Part shown: in pieces, positions 1-9,626 of the stretch
Layout of the letters: the number at the start of each line of letters is the position of its first letter
How positions within the stretch are numbered: the stretch's first letter is position 1
Assembly (NCBI RefSeq): GCF_020379485.1
Contig: NW_026014633.1
Span: forward strand, 62,001-126,000
DNA: 64,000 nt
Direction of reading: 5' to 3'
Origin: Brassica napus
Lineage: Eukaryota > Streptophyta > Magnoliopsida > Brassicales > Brassicaceae
Translations under genes and position numbers: made by a program
Notes under the pieces: generated by a model
Database searches by the model: none
The model's input: only the letters and a program-made list of their open reading frames with translations
Told to the model about the DNA's origin: nothing

Positions 1-340
1 CAGACAACATATATGACTTTTTCATACCAACCGATGCATTCATTAATCAGGTTAGTACCGACACTTTGAACCATCATTCAGAGGTCAGGTCGTCCATACT
101 CAACCATGATCAGATCTTACACGGCCTTCCTTGAACAATCACACTTAGGCTCAGTATCTATGGTCTACGACACATAGTACTAGCCACACACTTCGTCATG
201 ACACTTAGCCAATCTCGAAGCTATCAACACCAAGGTTGATATCTAGAAGCATCAATCAATACTCTTACTCCTGCAACGTGAATATCCATACTAGTGTTTG
301 GCCATCGAACCATCGTCATGAAACATGATCCGACCACTAG
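1..340 (-). repeat. Fragment of a long (about 3 kb) Tekay-type LTR
   Basis: This stretch shares word-by-word similarity with the interior of the long LTRs found later in the window (for example around 16140-16250 and 20640-20720), including the phrases GATCAGATC..ACACGGCC and CAACACCAAGGTTGAT. It reads in the same direction as those minus-strand LTRs. It is diverged and runs off the left edge, so its ends cannot be placed. No coding potential is seen. Confidence 0.5.
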
Positions 341-767
341 ACTTGATCCTCACCCACACAAGTGTTTCTCTCAGATTTAGGTGATCACACACAAGTTTCT
401 ACTCAATGTTCTGAGAGAACAAATCAAAGAATCCCAATGGGCAAATCCAAGCTAACAAGGGAATTTTCTCAAGATAGATAGATAAGAGATTTTTGATTTT
501 TTTGAAATCCGTTTTAACCACCTCAAAGGCTGGATTTCTCCTCAGCCAGCAGGCTTTCTCTTCCACCACCAATCCCCAAATGAAACTTTCGATTTCTATT
601 TTTTTTTTATGTAGATCTTTCTTTCTTTTTTTTTTTGATTAGATGTTTTTTTTTTGATATGGTGGATGGTAATGAGGGGCCCGGATTTAAGAAAGGTAGA
701 AGAAGAAGTTTTTATAAGAAAATGGAAGATGAGAAAGATGAATGAAATAGACAATACCGGAAGAGTG
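341..767 (-). other. Unassigned; possible leader of a minus-strand copia-like element
   Basis: No gene is visible. The segment contains a GATA microsatellite near 475-487 and poly(T) tracts near 599-656. It lies immediately inside a tRNA-Met-type primer binding site on the minus strand, which would make it the 5' untranslated leader of a copia-like element. The leader meets LTR-fragment sequence on its left without a visible gag, so the element would be truncated. The boundary at about 340 is approximate. Confidence 0.3.
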
Positions 768-779
768 GCTCTGATACCA
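768..779 (-). other. Primer binding site, initiator tRNA-Met type
   Basis: Read on the minus strand the bases are TGGTATCAGAGC, the classic plant PBS complementary to the 3' end of initiator tRNA-Met. It sits 2 bases inside a TG-starting LTR candidate at 782. Confidence 0.6.
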
Positions 780-781
780 CT

Positions 782-1175
782 TGATAGAACCAAAATAAGG
801 ATCACTCTTCGGTAAGGTTGATATGAACTCAGATCTGAGAGGATTGAGAACTGATGGTATGAACGGTGACACTAAGGGTTGCGGAATAGCCCAAAGATAC
901 TACCATACTTCGATCGTTGCCGGATGTGACGCACCGGTCCAACAAAAGAAGGATCGAAACTTGGAGATAACCTCACCAAGAAACTAAGAAATGTTCTAAC
1001 AAAGAACAAAGAGAGTAAAAACTCAAAAGAATGAAAGCCAAACGGAATTATCTTATTCAGATCTGATGGTTACATTATATAGAAGTTCTAGTCAAAAGAC
1101 TTAAAGAAAAATGTGGGAAATCTAAACATAGAAAATGATAAAATTGACCAGATCTGGTCAAGGCACGAAATCACA
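782..1175 (-). repeat. Putative short LTR of a copia-like element
   Basis: Starts with TG directly outside the minus-strand PBS. It contains a TATATAA-type promoter box on the minus strand (about 1074-1081) and could end with CA near 1173-1175. A length near 400 bp is usual for Ty1/copia LTRs. No partner LTR is in the window, so the outer boundary and the family are uncertain. Confidence 0.45.
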
Positions 1176-1756
1176 CTTTGACTAGCGAAAAACCCTTCAA
1201 ATTCCGTCCAGGTTCATTGCTTCCTGAAGCATGTCCTGCGGACTGGGCCAGTACACAAGCAGGACAGTCCAAAGTAGCCAGTTTTGAAGTGTCACGACCT
1301 ATCTTGAGTTCCACTCGTCCGAATCCAAATCTGTCTCGACCGTTGCTCTTAAAATGCCAATCAGTATGGGAAATACGAGCTCCAGTTCGGTGAATTCGAT
1401 CATCTGGACATGGGTATTGATGAAGCCTCAAACTGGACATTCGGGCGGTACATGCGGTACTGTCCAGAAATGTATAGCAATGACCTAACTCAGGATCCGT
1501 GCGTCCGAATGCGATTCCGTCTCGACTGTTCTTCATCAAATGGAAAACAGGACGGTAAAGACAAAGTCCAGTACAGTGAAATCGATCATCTGGCCATGGT
1601 TCCAGCCAAAGCTCCCATCCGGATGCATTTGGGACAGTCCGATCAGTCTGGCCAGTATGGTGAAAATCATGAACCTCGGTTGAAAACTTCAGAACGTCCT
1701 GATCTTCATGCTGGTTCGGCTCCATGTACTGATCCGTGGACCGCGGTCTATCAATA
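1176..1756. repeat. Unplaced region with diverged direct repeats of about 190 bp
   Basis: Two diverged direct copies can be aligned, one near 1310-1425 and one near 1495-1610. Both contain CGTCCGAAT, then GTCTCGACNGTT, then TCGATCATCTGG. A weaker third copy may follow near 1650-1740. Frames open on both strands resemble no family I know and are probably by-products of repeat composition. Confidence 0.35.
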
Positions 1757-2181
1757 ACTCCGGTCAAGAATGGGAGATCAAGAGAAGGAGAAGAGCATGG
1801 AGAACCCTGACGTGGTTCACAAGGTATGTGATGGGCCGTGGCTCCATCAGACCGAACGGACGGTCCATGCGACCGCACCGCGGCTCTGCTATGTTCCTAA
1901 GTCCCATCCGGCTCTCCTTATCTGTTTCAATTCGTTTCTCTTCTCTTCTCTCTGGTTAAACACGAAAGGTTGTGTTGGTTGAGTCCAAGGGACACGTCCC
2001 TAGGCTTTGGCCGAACATAACCAAACCGCTAGCCTAGACACGGGTCGGTTAGTCGGATGATCTGATCGCACCAAGACTGGGCGGTTAGGACGAACGGTTG
2101 GGAATGACCCAAAGGGCACGAGTTGTCAAGAGTCACGAGTGTCCAAGAGGCACGAATGGCCAAAGGGTGCATGTTCCAAAC
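1757..2181 (+). repeat. Inverted fragment of the A-type LTR
   Basis: This is the reverse complement of about 3003-3510 within the neighbouring LTR, from CTCCGGTCAAGAATGGGAG at the left to the CCAAAC preceding 2182. It lacks about 75 bases of a small tandem repeat present in the other arm. It is cut exactly where the TGTAAGACC end of the next LTR begins, as expected if that LTR inserted into an older, opposite-facing copy of its own family. The two arms form an inverted repeat around 2182-3002. Confidence 0.75.
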
Positions 2182-4260
2182 TGTAAGACCCGAACCCTGG
2201 CCTCTCGACCTGATGGAGTCCGCAGGCTTACTTATTAATTTCTCTGCTTGTTTGATCCATTTTTAAGTCTATTAGTTACTAAGTCATATTCGAATATGAG
2301 GTTCATAAACAAAGGAACAGATTGCACAGCGGAATAACAATGTATAACTTTGTATTACTTAGAAACATGAGATTCAATACACAACTTCTTAACAGTCTCA
2401 TAGACAATCACTAGTTCATCCCTAGCATCATCTAACCACAGGTTACACAGCCTCTCACTGACCGAGCCTTCACGGCTCCTTGGCTTGACCAGAACCATCC
2501 TTAGTTCCTGAAACCACAACCAGATAAGCATTAATCATAACCGAGAATAGAACGGATTGATTCTACAATGCTTGGCTTGGTTCCTAGAACTTAGATAAAC
2601 CTCAGTCAACATAATCATAAAACGTATGAACCTACCTACCGTATCCTAAGTCATTCAACCAACCACCCCTTGACTTAGAATCAGATAGATAGTCCAGAAT
2701 AGATAACAGAACACACGAACAGATCCGGATAGTCCCCAAAGACCAATCCGTCTATCCGGATAGAATCTAGGTGCGACCGGCCAATGGAGTCCGGCTCAAT
2801 GGCCCAACGGACTCCCTTACCTGATCCGGCCTTAGGCCTGGATCCAATCGGCCTAGTAAGCCTCAAGCCTAATCCGGAAGGCTTAGCAACCGGTCAGACC
2901 TTGCGACTCTACCTTGGCTTAGACAAACCGTGACCTTGTCTTAACTAGACAAGTCATAGGCTGATCTATAAGGATCGGTCCTAACCTGTCCGGAAAGACA
3001 CCGTTTGGAACATGCACCCTTTGGCCAATCGTGCCTCCTGGTTCTCGTACCTTTTGATGTTCGCAACCTTTGGTAACTCGTACCTTTTGGTCCCTGACAC
3101 CCTTTGGCAACTCACAACCTTTGAACACTCATGACTCTTGACAACTCGTGCCCTTTGGGTCATTCCCAACCGTTCGTCCTAACCGCCCAGTCTTGGTGCG
3201 ATCGGATCATCCGTCTAACCGACCCGTGTCAAGGCTAGCGGTCTGGTTATGTTCGGCCAAAGCCTAGGGACGTGTCCCTTGGACTCAACCAACACAACCT
3301 TTCGTGTTTAACCAGAGAGAAGAGAAGAGAAACGAATTGAAATAGATAAGGAGAACCGGATGGGACTTAGGAACCGACCAGAGCCGCGGTGCGGTCACAT
3401 GGACCGTCCGTTCGGTCTGATGGAGCCACGGCCCATCACATACCTTGTGAACCACATCTGGGTTCTCCATGCTCTTCTCCTTGTCTTGATCTCCCATTCT
3501 TGACCGGAGTTAGTCCTCAAACGATCAGAGTCGCCGGAACACAACACCACCACAATCGGCCTTTCTCTTGGCCGGAACTCTCTCTTTCTCTCTTTCTTTC
3601 TCTCTACGTTTTTCTCTGGAATTGGATAATGAAATCGACCAGAGAGCCCCTATATTTATAGAAAACGAGGGGGTAAGTCTTGCCCCACGAACAGGCAAGA
3701 CTTGCTAGCGAATGGGCACCATCGGCCAAGAGTTGCCCCCTTTCGGCCACTTGCATCCCTTCACCCTTTCTGATTGGGTTTGGGGTCGGCCACAAGCCCA
3801 ACCCACGCCCCAGGCCTCCTGGACACAGCCCACAGCCTTGCCCAAGGACCCAACAGCCCATGGCCTCATGGCCGGACCTCCCAGCCCGCCACTGACCCAG
3901 ACCCGGACCATCGGCCTAAAGCCCGGACAGTCCGTCTAGCTGAGATGAGCTGACACTCAGCTGCCTCAGCTGAGTGAGCTAGTAGTCCAGCTAGTGGAGT
4001 TGACTTAGTAGGGACTGAGCTGGAGTGAACTGAACCTAGCTGCCTTGAGCTGGCCGAGCTACTCGTCCACTTCGTCCTAGCTACCGTCTTACTCGTCCTA
4101 GCTGACACTTAGCTCGTATAAGGTTAAGTCTAAGTTTCCTTATATCCTTAACCTTCTTTCTCGACCATGGAACGCTTGCCTTGATGTCTCAAGCCTGGCT
4201 TGTACGTTTCCTCGAACCATGGCCGTCCCAACAATCCTATTCAGGATTGGGGGCGTGACA
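2182..4260 (-). repeat. 3' LTR of Tekay-type fragment H (A-type LTR, 2.08 kb)
   Basis: The LTR has TGTAAGACCCG at one end and GGCGTGACA at the other. It is followed at 4261 by a polypurine tract on the minus strand. It matches the two LTRs of element A (31917-33837 and 47501-49507) along its whole length. Near 3652-3660 it carries a minus-strand TATAAATA box with a CT-rich stretch next to it. The AGCT-rich block typical of this family is at about 3938-4110. Confidence 0.85.
3008..3168. repeat. Small imperfect tandem repeat inside the LTR
   Basis: About five imperfect units of 25-30 bases carry the recurring words CCTTTGG and ACTCGTRCC. The other A-type LTRs and the inverted fragment at 1757-2181 have fewer units, so copy number varies between family members. 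Confidence 0.5.
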
Positions 4261-5880
4261 AGTCTCCCCCCCTTGGGATGGATTCGTCCTCGAATCCGAA
4301 TCGAATGCTTCCTCGGAAACAAACTGGTCCAACCACTCTGGGTACTCTGCTTTCATTCTAGCTTCGGTCTCCCAAGTGATTATATCCTGACCATTACAGT
4401 CCCAGACGACCTTGACCATCTGGACCGTCTTCTTCCTTGTTGATTTTTCCATCCTATCTATGATTCGAACTGGCCTCGTTTCCAAGGTTAGGTTCTTACC
4501 AAGATCGTCTGGAATGGCAGGAAGAGCGATGTCTTGGTCCGTCAAACATTTCCGAAGTTGGGAGACGTGGAACACATTATGAAATGCATCCATCTTGGCT
4601 GGCAAGTCCAACTTGTAGGCCACCATCCCAACTCTTTCAATGACCTTGAATGGCCCCAAGTATCTCGGGTCTAACTTCCGTCTCCCGGAAATTCGGACTC
4701 GTCCTTTGAAGGTAATCATTTTGAGATACACCAAGTCACCTACTTGAAACTCGAGATCTTTCCTTCTTCGATCTGCATAGTTCTTTTGGCGATCTTGTGC
4801 CTGTATCATCTTGTCCCTCAAGAACTTGATCTTTTCGGTTGTCTCTTCGACAATCTCCGGACCAATCATGCTGCGTTCCCCAACTTGGGTCCAGCATAAG
4901 GGTGTCCTGCATGGACGCCCATACAGAGCTTCGTATGGCGACATGCCAATACTACTATGGAAACTATTGTTGTAAGCAAATTCTACCAGAGGTAGATGTT
5001 TCTCCCAGGAATCACCCCAGTCTAGAACACATGCTCGCAACATATCTTCCAATGTCTGGATCGTACGTTCAGACTGTCCATCCGTCTGTGGGTGATAGGC
5101 TGTACTCATGTTCACCCTTGTTCCTAAGGCCTTTTGGAAAGCCTTCCAGAAGTAAGATGTGAACCTTGAATCCCTATCCGAGACTATGCTTGCCGGCACA
5201 CCATGTAGTCGGACGATCTCATCAATGTACTTACGTACAATCTGATCTACCCCATCCGACTTCTTGATAGCCAGGAAGTGTGCTGATTTGGTTAGTCGAT
5301 CTACCACAACCCAAACCGCATCCTTCTTATTCCTCGTGGTAGGGAACCCGGTCACAAAGTCCATTGTGATGTGATCCCATTTCCATTCCGGAATAGGCAA
5401 GCTTTGTAATAACCCACTAGGCACCTGATGTTCTGCTTTGATGAGTTGGCAAGTGGAACACTTGGCCACCCATTCCGCTACATCTGCCTTCATACGGATC
5501 CAATGATAGAATTTCTTAAGGTTCTGGTACATCTTAGTCGCACCAGGATGAACCGAGAATCTGGACTTATGAGCCTCCCTCATAATCTCTTCCTTTAGAC
5601 TCCTATCATTAGGAACACTGATCCGACCGTTTACTAGGATGGTACCATCCTTTGCGATCTGGTACTCCGTCCTATCATTCTGAGCAACCTTATTCAGGTT
5701 CTCGTCCTGACCTTGAGCCAACCGGATTCGAGTAAGCAGGTCGGCTTGGTTAACCGCCTCCAACCCCAAAGCTTCGGTTGTTGTAGTCAGCACATTCAGC
5801 CGCAGAGCACGGACCGTGTGTTCAGTCTGATGGAGCCACGGCCCATCACATACCTTGAGAACCACGTCTGGGTTCTCCAT
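4237..5880 (-). CDS. Partial gypsy pol: integrase plus chromodomain (fragment H)
   Basis: An uninterrupted 547-codon frame encodes the C-terminal half of a Ty3/gypsy polyprotein. Visible in order are a zinc-binding segment ending VAKCSTCQLIK and the integrase core with its first Asp in MDFVTGFP, second Asp in SDRDSRF and Glu in [14 protein letters not shown]-like region (RYLGPFKVIERVG) and a C-terminal chromodomain ending in ITWETEARMKAEYPEWL follow. That chromodomain places it with chromoviruses of the Tekay/Del type. The frame runs through the polypurine tract and stops inside the LTR. Its first roughly 21 codons come from LTR sequence, because a deletion joined pol to an LTR at 5811-5817. 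Protease, RT and RNase H are missing. It is the only integrase core here with all three catalytic residues in an unbroken frame, but it has no promoter or gag in phase and is best regarded as a remnant. Confidence 0.85.
   Translation of the reverse strand: MENPDVVLKVCDGPWLHQTEHTVRALRLNVLTTTTEALGLEAVNQADLLTRIRLAQGQDENLNKVAQNDRTEYQIAKDGTILVNGRISVPNDRSLKEEIMREAHKSRFSVHPGATKMYQNLKKFYHWIRMKADVAEWVAKCSTCQLIKAEHQVPSGLLQSLPIPEWKWDHITMDFVTGFPTTRNKKDAVWVVVDRLTKSAHFLAIKKSDGVDQIVRKYIDEIVRLHGVPASIVSDRDSRFTSYFWKAFQKALGTRVNMSTAYHPQTDGQSERTIQTLEDMLRACVLDWGDSWEKHLPLVEFAYNNSFHSSIGMSPYEALYGRPCRTPLCWTQVGERSMIGPEIVEETTEKIKFLRDKMIQAQDRQKNYADRRRKDLEFQVGDLVYLKMITFKGRVRISGRRKLDPRYLGPFKVIERVGMVAYKLDLPAKMDAFHNVFHVSQLRKCLTDQDIALPAIPDDLGKNLTLETRPVRIIDRMEKSTRKKTVQMVKVVWDCNGQDIITWETEARMKAEYPEWLDQFVSEEAFDSDSRTNPSQGGETCHAPNPE
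4261..4274 (-). other. Polypurine tract of fragment H
   Basis: On the minus strand this reads AAGGGGGGGAGACT immediately before the LTR, the expected priming site for plus-strand DNA synthesis. Confidence 0.75.
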
Positions 5881-6683
5881 GCTCTTCTCCTTGTCTTGAT
5901 CTCCCGTTCTTCACGGGAGTTAGTTCTCAAACGATTAGAGTCGCCGGAACACAACACCACCACAATCGGCCTTTCTCTTGGCCGGAACTATCACTTTCTC
6001 TCTTTCTTTCTCTCTACGTTTTTCTCTGAGTATTTTACTCTGGAATTGGATAATGAAATCGACCAGAGAGCCCCCATATTTATAGAAAACGAGGGGGTAA
6101 GTCTTGCCTCACGAACAGGCACGACTTGCTAGCGAATGGGCACCATCGGCCAAGGGTTGTCCCCTTTCGGCCACTTGCATCCCTTCGCCCTTTCTGATTG
6201 GGTTTGGGGTCGGTCACAAGCCCAACCCACGCCCCAGGCCTCCTGGACATAGCCCACGGCCTTGTCCAAAGACCCAACAGCCCATGGCCTCATGGCCAGA
6301 CCTCACAGCCTGCCACTGACCCAGACCCGGACCATCGGCCTAAAGCCCGGACAGTCCGTCTAGCTGAGATGAGCTGACTCTCAGCTGCCTCAGCTGAGTG
6401 AGCTAGTAGTCCAGCTAGTGGAGCTGACTTAGTAGGGACTGAGCTGGTGTGAACTGAACCTAGCTTCATTGAGCTGGCCGAGCTACTTGTCCACTTCGTC
6501 CAGCTACCGTCTTACTCGTCCTAGCTGTCTCTTAGCTTGTATAAGGTTAAGTCTAAGTTTCCGTATGTCCTTAACCTTCTTTCTTGACCATGGAACGCTT
6601 GCCTTGATGTCCTAAGACTGGCTTGCATGTTTCCTCGAACCATGGCCATCCCGACAATCCTATTCAGGATTGGGGGCGTGACA
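5811..6683 (-). repeat. Truncated A-type LTR (promoter-proximal part)
   Basis: Matches the last roughly 870 bases of the A-type LTR, including the TATAAATA box (near 6078) and the AGCT-rich block (6355-6535), and ends in GGCGTGACA. The left edge is a junction with integrase sequence through the shared word GGACCGT (5811-5817). At the right it is followed by another polypurine tract, so it is a 3' LTR of a second copy, not the 5' LTR of fragment H. Confidence 0.8.
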
Positions 6684-6717
6684 AGTCTCCCCCCCCCCCT
6701 TGGGATGGATTCGTCCT
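6684..6717 (-). other. Second polypurine tract and short pol stub
   Basis: A C-rich run (11 C) followed by GGGATGGATTCGTCC repeats the PPT and C-terminal codons seen at 4261-4290. It breaks off after about 34 bases where plus-strand sequence of another element begins. The word TTCG is shared at the join. Confidence 0.6.
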
Positions 6718-6887
6718 TCGATCTGTGAGGAGGGACAAGGAGGGAGATGCAACGAATTGGTTAGGAAGAACCAATCGAGCATGCTCTATGTTCTGGATGC
6801 AAAGAATTCGGTTGGAATCTTTTTTCTTCAGACAAGACGGCAACACCACAGGATTCGAGGACGAATCCATCCTAAGTGGGGGAGACT
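6718..6887 (+). other. 3' internal end and PPT of long-LTR element G
   Basis: Translating forward gives a short conserved segment ([17 protein letters not shown], then [16 protein letters not shown]). The same segment is encoded on the minus strand just inside the PPT of element C (22849-23030). It ends in a polypurine tract AAGTGGGGGAGACT directly before the LTR. Only this 3' stub of the interior is left. Confidence 0.6.
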
Positions 6888-9626
6888 TGTCATGTCCCCG
6901 ATCTTGGGTGGATCATCCGGACAGACTTTAGTGCGAGGAGACGCACCAGTCAGGTCACATGACCTAAAGACAAGCGTGTCATGGTCCAAAACGTGGTTAA
7001 GGGAATCAGGTAGCTGGAACTTAACCAAAATAAGGCAGATGCAAGTTCAAAGGAGCTGGACAAGCGAGCTGGTAGCTGGACGAGAACCAGGTGAAGCTCG
7101 ATTGAAGTGGGTGATCAGAATGGATCATGGGAGAACTAAGTATAGGTCTGGAAATAGACCAAGGGACTTAGAAGAATTGAAGAAGATAAAAGAAGCAAGC
7201 TGGACACAGTGTATAACAGCTGGGCGATGCAGTAAGCAAGCTCGACCAGCTAGATGAAGTGTAGTGCAGCTCAATGTAGCTCACTGAAGTGTAGGTCAGC
7301 TCCCTGAGCTGGATGGTATAGCTCACTCAGCTGGGGATCAGCTCAACTCAGCTGGACTGAGTGTTCAAGTCATGGGCAGTTGGGCCGGGTCTGGACAGTG
7401 GCCGGGCCATGTGGGCGACCCGGGTGTACCGATGGGCTGGTTGGCTCTTGGGATTGAGCCAGGAGCTTGGGCAATCCGTGTGGGCATTTTTGGACTTGTC
7501 CAGGAGTGGATTGGCAAGCCCAGGGCGTCTGGAAACTGCCTGAGGCGAATGGATATGATCTGGACCATTGATTAAATCAATGGCCAGAAATGATACCGAA
7601 AGGGTGCAACCTTTGGAAAGGTAACTGCCCCTTCTTCTATAAAAGGCAGGGAATTCCGTGCCTTTGCAGGCACGCCAGGGCTTCCTCCTACACCCTGAAA
7701 CACAAAGAAACACAGAGAAAAGACAGAGAGTTGGTCGGATTCCCAATCCAAGACCCATGGTGGTGTGAAGGTCATAAAGAGGCAGTTTTGGGAGAGATCA
7801 AGGGGGGAAGTTATGACCGACTTTCTGGTGGTTTTGATCCGTGATGTTATCACCCAAAGCATCCAACAGGGCCTGAGAACACACCCAAATGGTGAGGAAA
7901 GAAGGTAGATGGCCGGAATTCATTCCCAAAGGCCAAGACAGCCTTAAGGAGAGAGGTGTGTGGGAGGGCACTTTCATGGAAGTGCAAGGGGAGTTATGAA
8001 CGACCCTGTGGTAGGTTTTCACCACGGATGAACACGTCCTAGGCTTCCCCTGTATCTTGGGAACACACGCCAATACCCAGGAGAGAAGGGAGAAGGCCGG
8101 ACTTCCCTCACAATGGCATGAATAGCCTTGAAGGTGGATGCAGTGTAGAAACTGGTTTCATGGAAGTTCCATGGAAGGGATCAGGGGTGCGACCCATGAA
8201 TGGATCTTATCAATACAGGAGGTATGTGATAAGGATTGATAGAGGCGTGCACTGGAGGAGCATGGCCGAACATAATAAGGAAAGGCACTTGTTCTAATCA
8301 GATCATGTATAAGGTAACTGATTTTATAATTACTTTCAAGGTTATGTTTCTGTCTCTTGTGGTGCGGTTAAGGCCAAGTATGGCACGCCCCTTGAAGACC
8401 ATATGTTGTGATGTAAACTAAGGATCCAGGACCCTGAGATAAGGGGCGGATCTTAGTTGATCTAACTCATCCATGTGGGATGGAAGTTAGAGGCCACTCA
8501 TTGGATAGTGATCCATGGTGGATCATGGTGTGTGTGTTAGTTCTGATCATGGTGTGAATCAATGATCCAAATCATGGAGGAGACACATGGGGATCCTAGT
8601 ACATGAGGAACCATGTGGGGTGCAAGGTCCAATTCATTTGGAACCAGCAGCAAGCCGTGGAGGCGAGTAAGGCCAGTACTAAGTGGCATGGACCACAAGT
8701 ATGGGGCCGGTGTGTTTATCTAAAGAAGGCCGTGTGTAATCTGATCTTTGGCAAGGATGGATGACCTGAGCCATAGGTGATGGATCAAGGTGTCTGATCT
8801 GATTGATCAAAGGATGCACCAGTGGTAATAGGAGGACTGATCGGCTTCGTTGGGACATGGTTCCATGGCCGGTTAGGTACGTGTGAAGACTCATCAGTTC
8901 TGGGTCATGTGGGGTGGTTCCATGAGCTGGACTTGGTATCATAAGTTGATAAGGCAAAAGGATGTGGGACAGTGCATGAGCCGGTAAGGGCCAGATGCAT
9001 GTCCTTAGCTGTTTGAAGACTTCTCAAGGGTTACTTATGTCTGTGGGGATGGTTGGCTGAATGACTAAGTACCTAAGGGAGTTTTTTTTGTGTGTGTAAA
9101 GGAGCTGGATGCAGTATATGGCAGCTGGCCATAGCTCGGTCCTAGCTCAGTTCGAGTGTGACAACTCGATCAGCTGGTCTATGAGTTCATTCAGCTAGAG
9201 TAGCTAGGCCGATGAGCTAACAAGCTCCGTGGATGTGGCAAAGGTATGATCTAGCAATGTTGCATAGATCTAGATAGAATGGTTAGGGAAACGGAACCTC
9301 AGATTTGTATGACTTGGTTCGTGTTCAGAATCAAGCTTGGAGCTAGCTGGTAGTTGAGTATGCTAACCATTAGCTGAGGTGATTAGACCGAACAAGTATT
9401 AGATTAGTTATAGACCAATGGATGATGATATTATTCCGCTGCGTATGTGTTGTATTGATCTAAGCTAGGAAAGACTATGGTAGTCTTGAGCTAAGATCTG
9501 AGTTAGCCCTCGCCTATGAGCGATGTTTTAAATAAAAGGCAAAAATTTTGAGAGGTTCGGTCAGGGAATCGACCGAGCGACGTGAGGCATCGACCGCGGC
9601 CTAGTCGGCCAGGATCGGGTCTTACA
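6888..9626 (+). repeat. 3' LTR of element G (long-LTR type, 2.74 kb)
   Basis: Begins TGTCATGTCCCCGATC and ends GATCGGGTCTTACA, and is the reverse-complement counterpart of the 3.1 kb LTRs of element C. It carries the AGCT-rich block (about 7240-7360), a TATAAAA box, and an AATAAA motif at 9531-9536. The satellite array starts at 9627. The matching 5' LTR is absent, so no TSD can be checked. Confidence 0.85.
7638..7644 (+). promoter_or_regulatory. TATA box of LTR G
   Basis: TATAAAA lies in a conserved block whose copies in C (22068-22074) and D (50417-50423) also hold a TATA-like word. Conservation between diverged LTRs supports a promoter role. Confidence 0.5.

Noticed and set aside
1171..1878. 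235-codon minus-strand frame
   Set aside because: Spans the boundary between unplaced repeat and an LTR fragment, resembles no family, and the opposite strand is open as well.
5811..6683. Treating this LTR piece as the 5' LTR of fragment H
   Set aside because: It is followed by a polypurine tract and pol codons, the signature of a 3' LTR, so it belongs to another copy.
7348..7862. Overlapping frames of 84-136 codons on both strands in LTR G
   Set aside because: Shadows in LTR U3/R sequence. Equivalents in C and D are interrupted or differ in frame.
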